Positions 1-8,398 are shown, counted from the stretch's first letter. The stretch is DNA of 64,000 bases from Chlorogloeopsis fritschii PCC 6912 (GCF_000317285.1 NZ_AJLN01000015.1:1-64000); one strand, 5' to 3'. The notes: generated by a model from the letters alone, not told the origin. Numbers and translations: made by a program.

Positions 1-324
1 AAGTAAGTATTCTTGACAAAACTAGACCTACCTTTTTTTATCACAAAACGCTACCCACCTTACACTCCAAGCTTTTTAGGCTGCTTCGTCCCCCCTTCAG
101 ATATTTTTCCACTCAAGGCATTAGCCCTCGACCAAATGCGAAAATTGCGATCGCTGGTGAAGGCAATGCCCAACAATCGTCTTAAACTCGCATTAATGAC
201 AGGAGATACACCAGCCAACGATCGGCAACGCTTGTTTATTCCCAATCCCCCCAACATCTTGGCAGTCAGTCCCGACTTATTGCACCACTATCTTTATAAC
301 GTGCGCCGTCGAAAGGTTTACTAG
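1..324 (+). pseudogene. DEAD/DEAH helicase fragment (DUF1998/MrfA-like)
   Basis: About 100 codons are open from the left edge to a TAG at 322-324. The segment FPLKALALDQMRKL followed by LMTGDTPANDRQRL and NILAVSPDLLHHYL corresponds to helicase motifs Ia to Ic of the Hrq1/MrfA-like helicases, where the usual form is PLKALA.DQ, then GDT...R, then ILVTNPDMLH. No Walker A, DEAH box or C-terminal RecA domain follows, so only a slice of the N-terminal RecA lobe is present. The gene may begin before the window but it ends abruptly here. A fuller but frameshifted member of the same family lies at 46643-49335; the two differ in sequence and are not recent duplicates. Confidence 0.6.
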
Positions 325-365
325 GGTTTATTCAAAGAGAAACACAACGCCTTGGGTTAGGTTAT

Positions 366-890
366 TTAACAAGCAAGGTTGCGGTGTTCTACAGTTCGTT
401 GACAGGCGATCGCCTCACCAATACGCTTGAGAATTTGCAAAATTTCATACAGTTCTTTTTTCGATGTAAACAGCGCAAAAACTCTTGACAGATCATATTG
501 AGGAGTTTCTGCTTGCGTCAATTTAATAAACAAAACATCGTCCCCATTAGTCACCATACCAAACACAGGTTTATCGGGATGGGGGTTAGCCATCAGATAA
601 GCCAGTGCTTGCGGTAAAGCCGACCAAACTGAAAGCGTAGTTTTTTTGGACTACAACACCACAACCCAAAACTGATTTTGTAGCACCAATACGTCAATCC
701 GTCCACGTAGTAACTCCTCTCCATCATTTAGCACCAGATCTACGGATGATTCCGCCTTGATTCTGAAAGGAGGGTCGTAAAATCCTGCCAGTGCCAGCAA
801 GGGAGATACTACTAACAACATCACAGTCCCTTCTAATAAATCACCTTCGCCACAGTGATAGAGATACCTTACAAGGGTCTGGAGCAGCAT
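366..890 (-). pseudogene. HsdR-N-like restriction endonuclease subunit R protein, nonsense-mutated
   Basis: This is a broken member of the roughly 200-residue cyanobacterial family annotated as restriction endonuclease subunit R, a stand-alone PD-(D/E)XK-like HsdR N-terminal fold. The reading frame is continuous from 890 to 366 except for one TAG at 651-653, exactly where the family has the catalytic segment: GRIDVLVLQNQFWVVVL, stop, SKKTTLSVW. A single GAG-to-TAG change would restore the usual E-S-K-K, so the lost residue is probably an active-site glutamate. The C-terminal portion, from LPQALAYLMANPHPDKPVFGMVTNG onward, is well preserved. The N-terminus is also cut, since upstream codons beyond 890 run into an unrelated plus-strand fragment. 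Dead as a nuclease, and recent enough to stay readable. Confidence 0.7.
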
Positions 891-1048
891 TTACTCGTGC
901 TGCGATAAAACGCGGCATCGAATTCAAAATTGTCCATGTGTGGAAGACTTCAAGTAAACAAGAAGCCCGTCAGCTTGAAATTCAACTCAAAAGATATAAA
1001 AACCATGCACAATTATTAAGGAGAGTGCAAAATGTCAAAAAGAATTAG
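872..1048 (+). pseudogene. GIY-YIG-like nuclease C-terminal fragment
   Basis: Codons from about 872 encode GSGAAFTRAAIKRGIEFKIV and then a basic helix with EARQLEIQLKRYKNHAQLL. That order (small-residue turn, RG-I-F strand, then an R-LE-LKR-KN motif) is what I recognise at the C-terminal end of short GIY-YIG endonuclease-like proteins, where the helix carries the ARxLExxLKxxKN signature. The GIY and YIG strands are missing, because the sequence upstream belongs to the opposite-strand restriction remnant. The junction near 870-890 is therefore a recombination breakpoint between two decayed genes. Assignment rests only on this short tail. Confidence 0.4.
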
Positions 1049-1319
1049 ACAAAAACTAGGTAGATACCATTTAAGACGTAAATTAAGTGGGAAAGTTTTG
1101 CTATCAAGGTTACAAGCTTTAGTTGCTATCAACAGAACCATCAAGAAAAAACCTGTACAACTGCAAGGAAATTCATTCGCAATAACAATATTCAACCGCC
1201 ATGTGTTATCACAGTACTCAAGATATCGGGTAGTGAAGAAAAATTTTTCTTGTCAAACAATGGATTATTTAGCTATAAATATGCCATTGAAAATCACAAA
1301 TTATTCTCACCTGAAATAG
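1032..1319 (+). CDS. small basic hypothetical protein
   Basis: A 95-codon frame with a convincing ribosome-binding site (AAGGAGAG at about 1017-1024, 8 bases before the ATG) overlaps the end of the GIY-YIG fragment by 17 bases. The product is strongly basic (MSKRIRQKLGRYHLRRKL at the N-terminus). I see no motif and no family. In neighbours of this kind a small gene often follows the GIY-YIG protein, so it could be the intact second gene of a broken pair, or itself a truncated remnant. Confidence 0.3.
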   Translation: MSKRIRQKLGRYHLRRKLSGKVLLSRLQALVAINRTIKKKPVQLQGNSFAITIFNRHVLSQYSRYRVVKKNFSCQTMDYLAINMPLKITNYSHLK

Positions 1320-1845
1320 CGTCCGTCGCTAGTTAAATCAGCCTTAAATTGAATCGACTATAGCCTGTCATATCTGGCAGGCTAAAAACGAACACTACTT
1401 GCTTGGTTTCGGGAGCATCCTCTTTTGGTAGAAAGACTCAAATAGCAAGCAAATCATTGAGATATCTGGTTGCAAGGAAAAAGACTGATTCGAGAGTTTT
1501 ATTTTTTCTGTAATTGTTTCTCTGTCGTCAAGAGCTTATTTGAGCTATCAGTAAGTAGGTAGGCGCTAAAAAACACAACTATATTAAAAAATGTAAATCG
1601 CTTAAAAGCTTAGATTTAAAGGTTTTTTGGTGCTTTACATAAGTTTACGTAGTTTGGTTAAATTGTGCCTACCTACTTACAGGGTCAAATATTTAACTTC
1701 CCTAAGCTTCATGAATATAGTTTTTTTCATGAATCATTTAGGGTTGCTATATCTAGTGCCTACCAACAATTACCATAATTGCGGCTATACTTGAAATAAG
1801 TTCTGCAATTAATACTTAAATTGCAACAAATTTTATAAAGAATAA
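1320..1845. other. 526-bp gene-less stretch holding a MITE-like element
   Basis: No plausible gene is present on either strand. The stretch is AT-rich and contains the inverted-repeat element at 1551-1680 as its only structure, plus a short hairpin near 1363-1385 (CCTGTCATATCTGGCAGG). It separates the decayed left end from the radical-SAM gene. Confidence 0.5.
1551..1680. repeat. 130-bp MITE-like element with 16-bp terminal inverted repeats
   Basis: The left end GTAAGTAGGTAGGCGC (1551-1566) and the right end GTGCCTACCTACTTAC (1665-1680) are inverted copies with one mismatch, enclosing 98 bp of AT-rich non-coding DNA. No clear target duplication can be read in the flanks. This architecture suits a non-autonomous transposable element; a pair of recombination or protein-binding sites is the alternative. 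No second copy was noticed in this window. Confidence 0.5.
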
Positions 1846-2838
1846 CTATGTTATGGATGGCCTCAAGTTAGTTAAATCCTCCTGATTTTCGTAGTCAGAC
1901 CAATGCTCAGATGTTGGTTTGTACCACCAATACTCTAAAATTTTTGAATCAACAAATCCTGTAAGTTCTTGGTCAGGCCATATATGTAGGCGTTCTAAAC
2001 ATCCAGTGCTATTAGCAGCTTTTTCAAAAGCTTCCCATTGCTCAATAAAATGTTTCGCCCAGGTTTTTTTAGTCATAATAGGTTTAATAAAGTCTAGACC
2101 TGCTGCCAACATTCTTTTTCCATTTGTTCCTCTTGCATTGATTGGCTCCCAGAACATAACCTCTGGTTCTATCTCTAATATTTTGTCTAGATAAAAAATG
2201 AAATCTTCTAGCGTTATTTGAGGAGGGGTTGGAGCAACTGCAACATAAAGCCTACATCCTGCTTTACGACCTTCCAAAAGAGCTTTGAACCGGAGAGAAG
2301 GTGGAGGAGAACCTGGCTCAATTTGGCGACTGAGTGTATCATTTAAGTATGGTATACTCATACCTACTGTGACATTAGGATTAACAAGAATGTCTAAGTC
2401 GTTTAGCCAAAGGAGCCCACGAGTAAGAATCCTAACTCTTTTGTTATGCTTCAATAAAGTTTCAACAGCCATACGTGTTATATCTGCTGTTTGTTTGTTT
2501 TGGTAAGGATCAGTGCCGGAACAAAGAAGAACCACGCCCTTACCAGCGGGAGTTTCATGCCATACTCTTTTGCTCACCAATGAACTTTCTAATTTTTCGG
2601 GTAGGTCTTTTCGGATAAAAAGATATTTTCCCCAATCCATTTGAGGATCATTAACACCTTTGTCTTTGAGATAAGGTTGCCTTGCTCTAATTACTGGTGT
2701 AGAAGGCACATAACAAAAAGTGCATCCATGAATACAACCTGATGCTACGTTAATTACGTAATCACATAACCCTTTCTTATAAAGGGCGCTTTTCTGAAGA
2801 GGATTAGCAATATTTTCAGAGCCTTGAGTAATAGTCAT
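1846..2838 (-). CDS. radical-SAM three-Cys-motif protein, SPL-like, partner of TcmP
   Basis: This 330-residue protein has an N-terminal radical-SAM cysteine motif, C35-x3-C39-x2-C42 (GCIHGCTFCY), followed by features shared with spore-photoproduct-lyase-like and phage Gp37/Gp68-type (DUF5131-like) enzymes: a SGTDPYQ strand, a LTRG segment, SIPYLND, and an EPINARG segment. Such enzymes bind a [4Fe-4S] cluster and cleave S-adenosylmethionine to make a 5'-deoxyadenosyl radical; the substrate here is unknown, and a nucleic acid is plausible by analogy. It is divergently transcribed from the TcmP gene at 2960, with 121 bp between the starts. The name three-Cys-motif partner protein for TcmP refers to exactly this kind of neighbour, which supports the pairing. 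The gene appears intact. Confidence 0.75.
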   Translation of the reverse strand: MTITQGSENIANPLQKSALYKKGLCDYVINVASGCIHGCTFCYVPSTPVIRARQPYLKDKGVNDPQMDWGKYLFIRKDLPEKLESSLVSKRVWHETPAGKGVVLLCSGTDPYQNKQTADITRMAVETLLKHNKRVRILTRGLLWLNDLDILVNPNVTVGMSIPYLNDTLSRQIEPGSPPPSLRFKALLEGRKAGCRLYVAVAPTPPQITLEDFIFYLDKILEIEPEVMFWEPINARGTNGKRMLAAGLDFIKPIMTKKTWAKHFIEQWEAFEKAANSTGCLERLHIWPDQELTGFVDSKILEYWWYKPTSEHWSDYENQEDLTNLRPSIT

Positions 2839-2891
2839 ATTTAACTGTCTTAGTTTAGAAATAATCGTAATAATTTTAAATCTTGTAAAAA

Positions 2892-2919
2892 TTAACTTTA
2901 ATATAAAAATTAGTATAAT
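2892..2919 (+). promoter_or_regulatory. putative promoter of the TcmP gene
   Basis: TATAAT at 2914-2919 is preceded 16 bp upstream by a poor -35 candidate (TTAACT, 2892-2897). It lies about 40 bases before the TcmP ATG, in the AT-rich divergent intergenic region. The assignment comes from sequence pattern only. Confidence 0.35.
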
Positions 2920-2959
2920 CTCTGTTAACTATTGAGTAATATTTAAGGAAATCAAATTA

Positions 2960-4342
2960 ATGTCTAGAAAAAAGAAATATAGTTGGAGTGCTGACGGGAA
3001 AGAAATTCCAGATATACCTGCTTATGCCAAAGGTAAACACTTAGTTTTACAAGAATATATAAAAAATTGGATAGAAGTAATTTGTGGTCACTGTGTTTTC
3101 GGTCCTGAGAAACTTACATTAATAGATGGGTTTTGTGGTGGGGGTGTATATAGGGATGGCGAACAGTATTGGGATGGATCAGCCATAAGAATGATTAGGA
3201 TGGTTGAGGAAGGTCTACTAAAGGTTCAAGAAAGAAAACCTTGGTACAATCCTGATATCAACTTTATATTTATTGATAATAACATAGAACACACAGCTTG
3301 TCTAGAATTACAACTTAAAAAAGCAGGTTTTGAGCATTATCTGGTATCAGGCAAATGTCAAATAATTACTAATAATTTTCTAAACGAATTAGATAAATGC
3401 CTTAATATAATCCGAGTAAGACGAGGCTATTCGTTCTTTTTTTTAGATCCTTTTGGATTAGACATTCAGCCAGCAGTTGTTAGAGAAATAATATCACTTG
3501 GTCGATCTGAAGTTTTATTAACTCATATGCTTTCTGGATTGGTAAGGATATTAACTAGGCGGGAAGATAGATATAAAAAGTTTTTTCATGAATTTGAAGC
3601 AGATGAATACTATACAGATCTAGCCGAGCAAAAAGATTTTCGTAACAGGCAAGCTTATTTAAGAAATCAAGGTTTATTACTATATAGGCAAGAAGGTAAT
3701 GTTAAATATGCTTGGACATTTGCAATTATGAAAAATATTAAGACAGTTGAGTACTATTTGATTCATTTATCTAGTAATTCAACAGCCTTAGAAGTTATGA
3801 AACGAACTTTATTTAAATATAATAACTTAGAATATCAATATCATTATGGTGTTTATGGTTTAGGCTTTAGAGAACTTGAGTATTATGAACATAATCTGAG
3901 CATATATAATATTTCTCAGCAAAATCTAAATGATTGTATAGATGATTTAGCTGAACAGCTAATGCAGCTTGTATATGAAGAAGAAGATGGGATAACGTTT
4001 GAAAAACTTTATTTACAAACTACCCAAACTAATCCAGCCACGATACCTCTTTATATGCAAGCTTTAATTCAACAAAGACTTGAACAAGATATTAAAATTA
4101 TTAGACAAAAAAAGCTAACGCAATCAAGAAACATAAAAAATGATGATTTGATTATAAAATCCAGAGATACACCTTTATGGATTCCTGGACTAACAAATAG
4201 GTTTGAAAAAGTAAATAAAATCGATAGCGATCAAAAAATAAATAGGGAAAATCAAACAACTAAGAAAAGAAGGTTAAAACCGCAAGAAACTACTTTATGG
4301 ATTCCTGGACTATCAGCAGATTTTAATAATGAAGATGACTAA
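2960..4342 (+). CDS. tcmP: three-Cys-motif partner protein TcmP
   Basis: This 460-residue protein matches the TcmP family by its N-terminal pattern (GKHLVLQEYIKNW, then LIDGFCGGG at about residues 55-63) and by a later FFFLDPFGLDI segment at about 158-168. The glycine-rich loop, an acidic strand end (FIDNN) and the DPFG motif resemble motifs I, II and IV of class I SAM methyltransferases, so a methyltransferase-like fold is likely; activity is unproven. The ATG is preceded by AAGGAA at 2945-2950. Its divergent neighbour is the radical-SAM protein after which the family is named. An unusual feature is the tail, where the peptide LWIPGL occurs twice exactly 40 residues apart (residues 406 and 446), separated by a lysine-rich linker, the second copy nearly at the C-terminus. 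Confidence 0.8.
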   Translation: MSRKKKYSWSADGKEIPDIPAYAKGKHLVLQEYIKNWIEVICGHCVFGPEKLTLIDGFCGGGVYRDGEQYWDGSAIRMIRMVEEGLLKVQERKPWYNPDINFIFIDNNIEHTACLELQLKKAGFEHYLVSGKCQIITNNFLNELDKCLNIIRVRRGYSFFFLDPFGLDIQPAVVREIISLGRSEVLLTHMLSGLVRILTRREDRYKKFFHEFEADEYYTDLAEQKDFRNRQAYLRNQGLLLYRQEGNVKYAWTFAIMKNIKTVEYYLIHLSSNSTALEVMKRTLFKYNNLEYQYHYGVYGLGFRELEYYEHNLSIYNISQQNLNDCIDDLAEQLMQLVYEEEDGITFEKLYLQTTQTNPATIPLYMQALIQQRLEQDIKIIRQKKLTQSRNIKNDDLIIKSRDTPLWIPGLTNRFEKVNKIDSDQKINRENQTTKKRRLKPQETTLWIPGLSADFNNEDD

Positions 4343-5012
4343 TCTTTATTTTTTAATCATCTTTAGCCATATCTTCGGCATAAAAATAGCATTAGTATCT
4401 GCCGTAAATCCCATTATTGGTTTGATGTTCAGTATGGTTAAGGTTGTGGTTTCTTGTATTACACAGACTCAGCCACACAAAATTATTGGGAAAAAGCTGC
4501 AATTGCAATATTAATGGCTAGTTTCGCGCAAGCAAATAATACCTCGGAAGCTGAACCATTGTCATAACTAAAAGGGGACTGCACTGAGAAAGAGCAGTTT
4601 TCAAGACCTCTGCTCAATGACACTTATAGCAGAAATCGCTGCAAAAAGGCTGCACCATCTTTGGGCAGTTCCACAAGGACGGCAATACCTTATAATCGCG
4701 CTGGCGGATGATACTGCGAGTACAAATATTGAGCAACAAGCGAATGATTAAGTTCCCACCAAGAAAAGCTTTTTACTAAGGTAAAAAATCTCAAAAAATC
4801 TGATAAATCAGAAAAATAGCCTAAACAATGGCAAAAAATTTTTGTATTGTTATGATTGATGTAGCAAATAATATAGCAGATGCAGCTTACGTACTATGCC
4901 ATAGACAATCGCCGATTATTGAGTAAACAAACTTGCAATTGAAGGCGAACTCTATTGCATTTTAATATAAAATGCAATCTGCTTTTTACAAGAGCACTCT
5001 TTGGGGGCTTGC
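4343..5012 (+). other. 670-bp stretch with only decayed coding remnants
   Basis: No intact gene. Short frames read like relics: about 35 codons around 4457-4567 (beginning YYTDSATQNYWEKAAIA), 44 codons from an ATG at 4618 (MTLIAEIAAKRLHHLWAVP) and 24 codons from 4852. None has a ribosome-binding site or a recognisable family. The 61-codon frame at 4329-4514 that overlaps the TcmP stop is probably also chance. Confidence 0.4.
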
Positions 5013-5849
5013 ATGGAATTTGACCTGCGAAAAGCGATCAATGCAATTTCAGACGTTGTCCAGAACCGACCTGCCCCTATTCGCGAGTTCGACCAAATAT
5101 ACATGAAGGTCGCCGATATGGTGATCCAAGCAGAGTACGTAGCTCGTGTTTTTGACAACAAGGATATCGTATTTGTCGGGGACGGTGATGGAATTGCACT
5201 GTCCGCCGCTCATTTAAAAGCCCAAAATGTCATTAATTATGGGCCAAGGTCGATTACTCTACTTGATTTTGATGAGCGGATCGTAAATTCCGTGCGACGA
5301 TTCGGTGAGAAACTTCAACCCAAAATTGAGATTTCTGCACACCTTTATAACGTGGCAGAAGCACTGCCCCCAGAGCATTTTGGTGCATACGATGGGTTTC
5401 ACATCAATCCACCTTGGGGTGCAAGTAACGATGGAGAAAGTGTTATAGCTTTTTTTGAGCGCGGCAGTCAAGCAACTAAAGAAAAAAGCTTAGGTATCGT
5501 CGTTATAGCAGATGACCCTGATCTACTATGGACACAGGAAGTATTACGCGATACGCAACGCCGCGCACTTGAACTTGGATATGTAGTATCCGAACTGCTG
5601 CCACAGTTACATCTTTATCATCTCGACGACGCACCTGATCTACGTTCATGTTCGTGTCTATTCCGTCGTATTGACCCTAGTTGTATGCAGATAACATCGG
5701 AACCTCTTGAGTCAGCGAGACTGGAGAATTTTTATGGAAAGAGTTCCCCGTTGCGCTTTCGATACGTACGTGAGCGCCCAACACTGAACACAGAAAGAGA
5801 ATCAGATCAACTCTACATACTTGAAAAGCTTGAGGTGGAAAATGGATAA
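5013..5849 (+). CDS. bis-aminopropyl spermidine synthase (BpsA) family protein
   Basis: This 278-residue protein belongs to the BpsA/DUF43 family, Rossmann-fold enzymes of which archaeal and Thermus members transfer aminopropyl groups to make branched polyamines. Visible signatures are REFDQIYM near residue 27, IVFVGDGDG (SAM/dcSAM-binding loop, about 52-60), LLDFDERIV, the catalytic-type NPPWGASN (about 129-136), then VIADDPDLLWT, LHLYHLDDAPDLRSC. The first ATG (5013, after a GGGGG tract) is preferred to the TTG at 5001. The N-terminal winged-helix of full-length BpsA is absent, so this is the catalytic domain alone. It overlaps the next gene by 8 bases. A role in polyamine synthesis is unlikely in this mobile setting; modification of a nucleic acid or small molecule is an inference. 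Confidence 0.75.
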   Translation: MEFDLRKAINAISDVVQNRPAPIREFDQIYMKVADMVIQAEYVARVFDNKDIVFVGDGDGIALSAAHLKAQNVINYGPRSITLLDFDERIVNSVRRFGEKLQPKIEISAHLYNVAEALPPEHFGAYDGFHINPPWGASNDGESVIAFFERGSQATKEKSLGIVVIADDPDLLWTQEVLRDTQRRALELGYVVSELLPQLHLYHLDDAPDLRSCSCLFRRIDPSCMQITSEPLESARLENFYGKSSPLRFRYVRERPTLNTERESDQLYILEKLEVENG

Positions 5850-6414
5850 TACGATGAAGAAAGCGGGAATCATTTTCATGAAAGTTGGGCTGCACGCGCA
5901 AGAGAATATTGAAGACATTATCAAACGTAAACAACGCGAATTTGAAGAAACGGGTTCAATTTTCTGGGGCTATGGCGGTAATACTTGCCATCCCTTGACT
6001 ATGGTTCAACCATTTGCGAAAGAGGTGGAAAAAAGTGGCAACGAAGTTCTCATTGTTATGCAGAAGATGAACTCTAGACATGCTGCCCCACCAGAAATTG
6101 CTAAACAGTACTCGGACGATGGTGTTAATTGGCAGCCGATTCCCAAGGGTATAGAAGTCCGCGGGTCACGCTACGCTTTGGTTCTAGATGAGCTTAGAGT
6201 AAAGGAATTTGACTTGGATCTGGGCGAACTACAGGTTGGAGTCGGTCCTAGCCGTGGGCGCAAGGCTGATAAGTATCTGGTTGGCCGAGCGGACAAAGGA
6301 TGCTTTCTCTACGCACCTCATGATCTGCCAGTTACACCGGATGAACAGACTGTGAAGCGTATCGAAATTGTCGCTCGTGTGAAAACACCGTATGCAGTTT
6401 TTCTGAAGAATTAA
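5842..6414 (+). CDS. conserved WGxG-domain protein, BpsA-linked, unknown function
   Basis: About 190 residues. The ATG at 5842 sits behind GAGGTGG (5832-5838) and inside the end of the BpsA-like gene, so the two are translationally coupled. The N-terminal half has IFMKVGLHA, a KRKQREFEETG helix, and FWGYGGNTCHPLTMVQPFA; further on come NSRHAAP, VRGSRYALVLDEL and GPSRGRKADKYLVGR. I recognise the pattern as a conserved family that travels with BpsA-like enzymes, but I know no function for it. The conserved Cys-His (NTCHP) and the later H could bind metal. The protein at 8399 has the same N-terminal scheme (M-G-A-E, IIRRK, WGVG), so the two are paralogous or share a domain. The stop abuts the convergent PIN gene with no spacer. 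Confidence 0.55.
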   Translation: MDNTMKKAGIIFMKVGLHAQENIEDIIKRKQREFEETGSIFWGYGGNTCHPLTMVQPFAKEVEKSGNEVLIVMQKMNSRHAAPPEIAKQYSDDGVNWQPIPKGIEVRGSRYALVLDELRVKEFDLDLGELQVGVGPSRGRKADKYLVGRADKGCFLYAPHDLPVTPDEQTVKRIEIVARVKTPYAVFLKN

Positions 6415-7050
6415 TTAACTGGATTGCACATATAACAGAGTTCTTGTAACAGCACGCAAGTTTTTGATGTATGAAGAAAGCCCCTCTTGTACTGACTCGA
6501 AAGAGGTGGGATTACTGACACCAAACACAATTCTCAGTGCTATATCGACATCTGGATTGGATCTCACACAATCTTGGACGTGGGCAAATTGGTATTCAAC
6601 CAAGTATGAGAAAAGTACCTCCATAGTCACCACACGGCCTACCAGTGCGTTGGCGATCTGAGTAACAGAATCATTAGTACAAAGCGCTGTCAAAGAACGC
6701 TTGTCACCCGTGATTACGAGTGTGTTCTCGTCAGTAGCGCCCACTGCAAGCAGCAAGGCTTCTCCGGCATCGATATTCTGAACAGCATTCAGCGCATCCA
6801 ATAGATCTGGGTCAGCCGCTCCAGCGTCAAGTGGTATAGAACTTCTGAGGAATGCTTCTAGCCTAGCGGCACTCTCTTCATCTTTACAGAAACGCAAGCG
6901 ATTCTTAGCAGGAAAGAGCGAATATTTTGCGGTCGCAAGTACGCGCACACTGGTGGGAACACAACCAAATAGAGCTATGGACTCATCAAGCAGCCCATAA
7001 CGCGCAAGTTTAAGTAAGGCATCGTTATCGATCAGAATTAGCCGATCCAT
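6415..7050 (-). CDS. PIN-domain-like protein (candidate RNase effector)
   Basis: About 211 residues from the ATG at 7050, which has GGTGAGG 8-14 bases upstream; a GTG 12 bases earlier is a weaker alternative. The acidic residues of PIN nucleases are arranged as expected: D in LILIDNDALLKLARYGLL (residues 4-21), E in IDAGEALLLA, and D in VITGDKRSL. PIN domains are Mg2+-dependent RNases, common as VapC toxins and as effectors in defence systems. It follows the ImmA/IrrE protease gene by 8 bases on the same strand, so both should be one transcript. No VapB-like antitoxin is adjacent. The C-terminal 70 residues are helical with no motif I recognise. Confidence 0.65.
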   Translation of the reverse strand: MDRLILIDNDALLKLARYGLLDESIALFGCVPTSVRVLATAKYSLFPAKNRLRFCKDEESAARLEAFLRSSIPLDAGAADPDLLDALNAVQNIDAGEALLLAVGATDENTLVITGDKRSLTALCTNDSVTQIANALVGRVVTMEVLFSYLVEYQFAHVQDCVRSNPDVDIALRIVFGVSNPTSFESVQEGLSSYIKNLRAVTRTLLYVQSS

Positions 7051-7058
7051 AAGCAACC

Positions 7059-8084
7059 TCACCTACTGTATGAACCAGTAATCCTACCAAGGAACTCTAT
7101 GGTGTCCGGTGGTAGTGCTTCAGTATCGATCTCTCGCCACATCGCTTCGTTAATGACAGTTGACGCAGATGGATTCTCACCTTGCAGGAGCTTCGCAGCA
7201 GCATTACCAACTCCCCATTTTCCGGTGTGATTGGCAAAATTTAACACAATGTGTCCAGGATCGATATAGTGTGCCTTACCAAACTGAAATGCCGATTCCG
7301 CTAGTTCTCTGAAGTTGACTCGATTGTCTAACACGGTGTAAGTCGCGTTTTTCCTACCGTTTAACAACTCGATCGCGAACATATCTGCCTGGCGCTCGTC
7401 GGAGTCGTTATCCTTCAAAGCGTACGAGTCTTCGCTCAGTTCTTCATCGACCAATATTTCGCCAGGAGTCACATGCCCAAGCGCCAAATGGGCGACTTCG
7501 TGGGCTAAGATAAAGAGTTGCCATGCCCAAAGGTACGACGCTTTTGACAAAATAATGACCGGACGGCTGTGGGTATAAACCACCATACCATCCATCTTCG
7601 CCACATCTTTGCCAAGCTCTGCCAAATAAACTACTGGTACACCGTGTGACCAGCAGGTCATCAACAAATTCCTCAGACCTAGCCAGTTCCCTGGAAACGA
7701 AGAAAGCACTTCTTGGCGAAGCACGTCTGCTCTGTCTCCAAATAACCTAAATTCCACTGGACAAGCCGATGCAACAGATTCGGCAACGCTAACAGCAATT
7801 GATGATGCAGCCTTCAAGTTCTTCGACTTGTTCGGAATCGAACGTTTATACTTTATGTCACGTCGCCGAAGCGATTCAACTCGCGGGCTTGCAGCGAAAA
7901 GAGGAGCCGCACGAAGACCCAATCGCTTTGCAAGAATTGTAGCGATTTCCGATGAAGCGGCAGTATCTGATAGCACTTCTGTGGTTACCCACTCGGGCAG
8001 CAACATATTTTGCAGACTGCGCGGGAAGCCAGCAGACTCAAGCGATCCAAAGATCATGTCAATCTGGCGATTAGGTGTAGTCAA
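7059..8084 (-). CDS. ImmA/IrrE family metallo-endopeptidase
   Basis: A 341-residue protein with the zinc protease signature HEVAHLALGH (about residues 193-202) and a downstream glutamate region (SDERQADMFAIELL) that supplies the third ligand, as in ImmA/IrrE (M78) proteases. Family members cleave or bind repressors to switch on phage or stress genes. The N-terminal 100 residues are helical and may hold a DNA-binding module, but the HTH is not convincing. The start is a TTG at 8084 with AGGAG 6 bases upstream; no better ATG exists. It lies immediately upstream of the PIN gene. Inference: the protease senses or relieves repression of the island, perhaps by cutting one of the WGxG proteins. Confidence 0.75.
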   Translation of the reverse strand: MTTPNRQIDMIFGSLESAGFPRSLQNMLLPEWVTTEVLSDTAASSEIATILAKRLGLRAAPLFAASPRVESLRRRDIKYKRSIPNKSKNLKAASSIAVSVAESVASACPVEFRLFGDRADVLRQEVLSSFPGNWLGLRNLLMTCWSHGVPVVYLAELGKDVAKMDGMVVYTHSRPVIILSKASYLWAWQLFILAHEVAHLALGHVTPGEILVDEELSEDSYALKDNDSDERQADMFAIELLNGRKNATYTVLDNRVNFRELAESAFQFGKAHYIDPGHIVLNFANHTGKWGVGNAAAKLLQGENPSASTVINEAMWREIDTEALPPDTIEFLGRITGSYSR

Positions 8085-8398
8085 GTGAATCTCCTGCTAT
8101 GTCATCTTTTTTTCTGTTTAGCCCTTTCAATTTTTTAATAACCACAGCGCATAAGAGATGAATAACTGAGTAATGCACTGATGTTGCCCAACAGAACGCT
8201 GAACCGTGAAACTGGCAGTTACTCATCACCACTAGCAAAGCCATCTCGCTTGAAGAAAGGTTGTGTGCTTTTAGATGAGATAGTAGCTTTTGTATTAATG
8301 AATTGAGTTTGATTATTTTCTACCTTAGTTATTATAAACCAATACATTAATTTGTATTGAATAGGATGGTGATATGATCTAGGCACTTGGAGATGCCT
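8085..8398. promoter_or_regulatory. divergent control region between the protease and second WGxG gene
   Basis: No gene lies in these 314 bases. They separate divergent transcripts and must hold both promoters. The right half is AT-rich and contains two near-direct copies of an AATACATTAATTTGTATTGA-like sequence: ATTAATGAATTG at about 8294-8305 and AATACATTAATTTGTATT at 8341-8358, the latter an imperfect palindrome (AATACATTAATTTGTATT). This is a candidate operator. Confidence 0.35.

Noticed and set aside
1-324. Start codon at 13 for a functional small gene
   Set aside because: The content is an internal slice of a helicase RecA lobe, so the TTG is not a credible start of a working protein.
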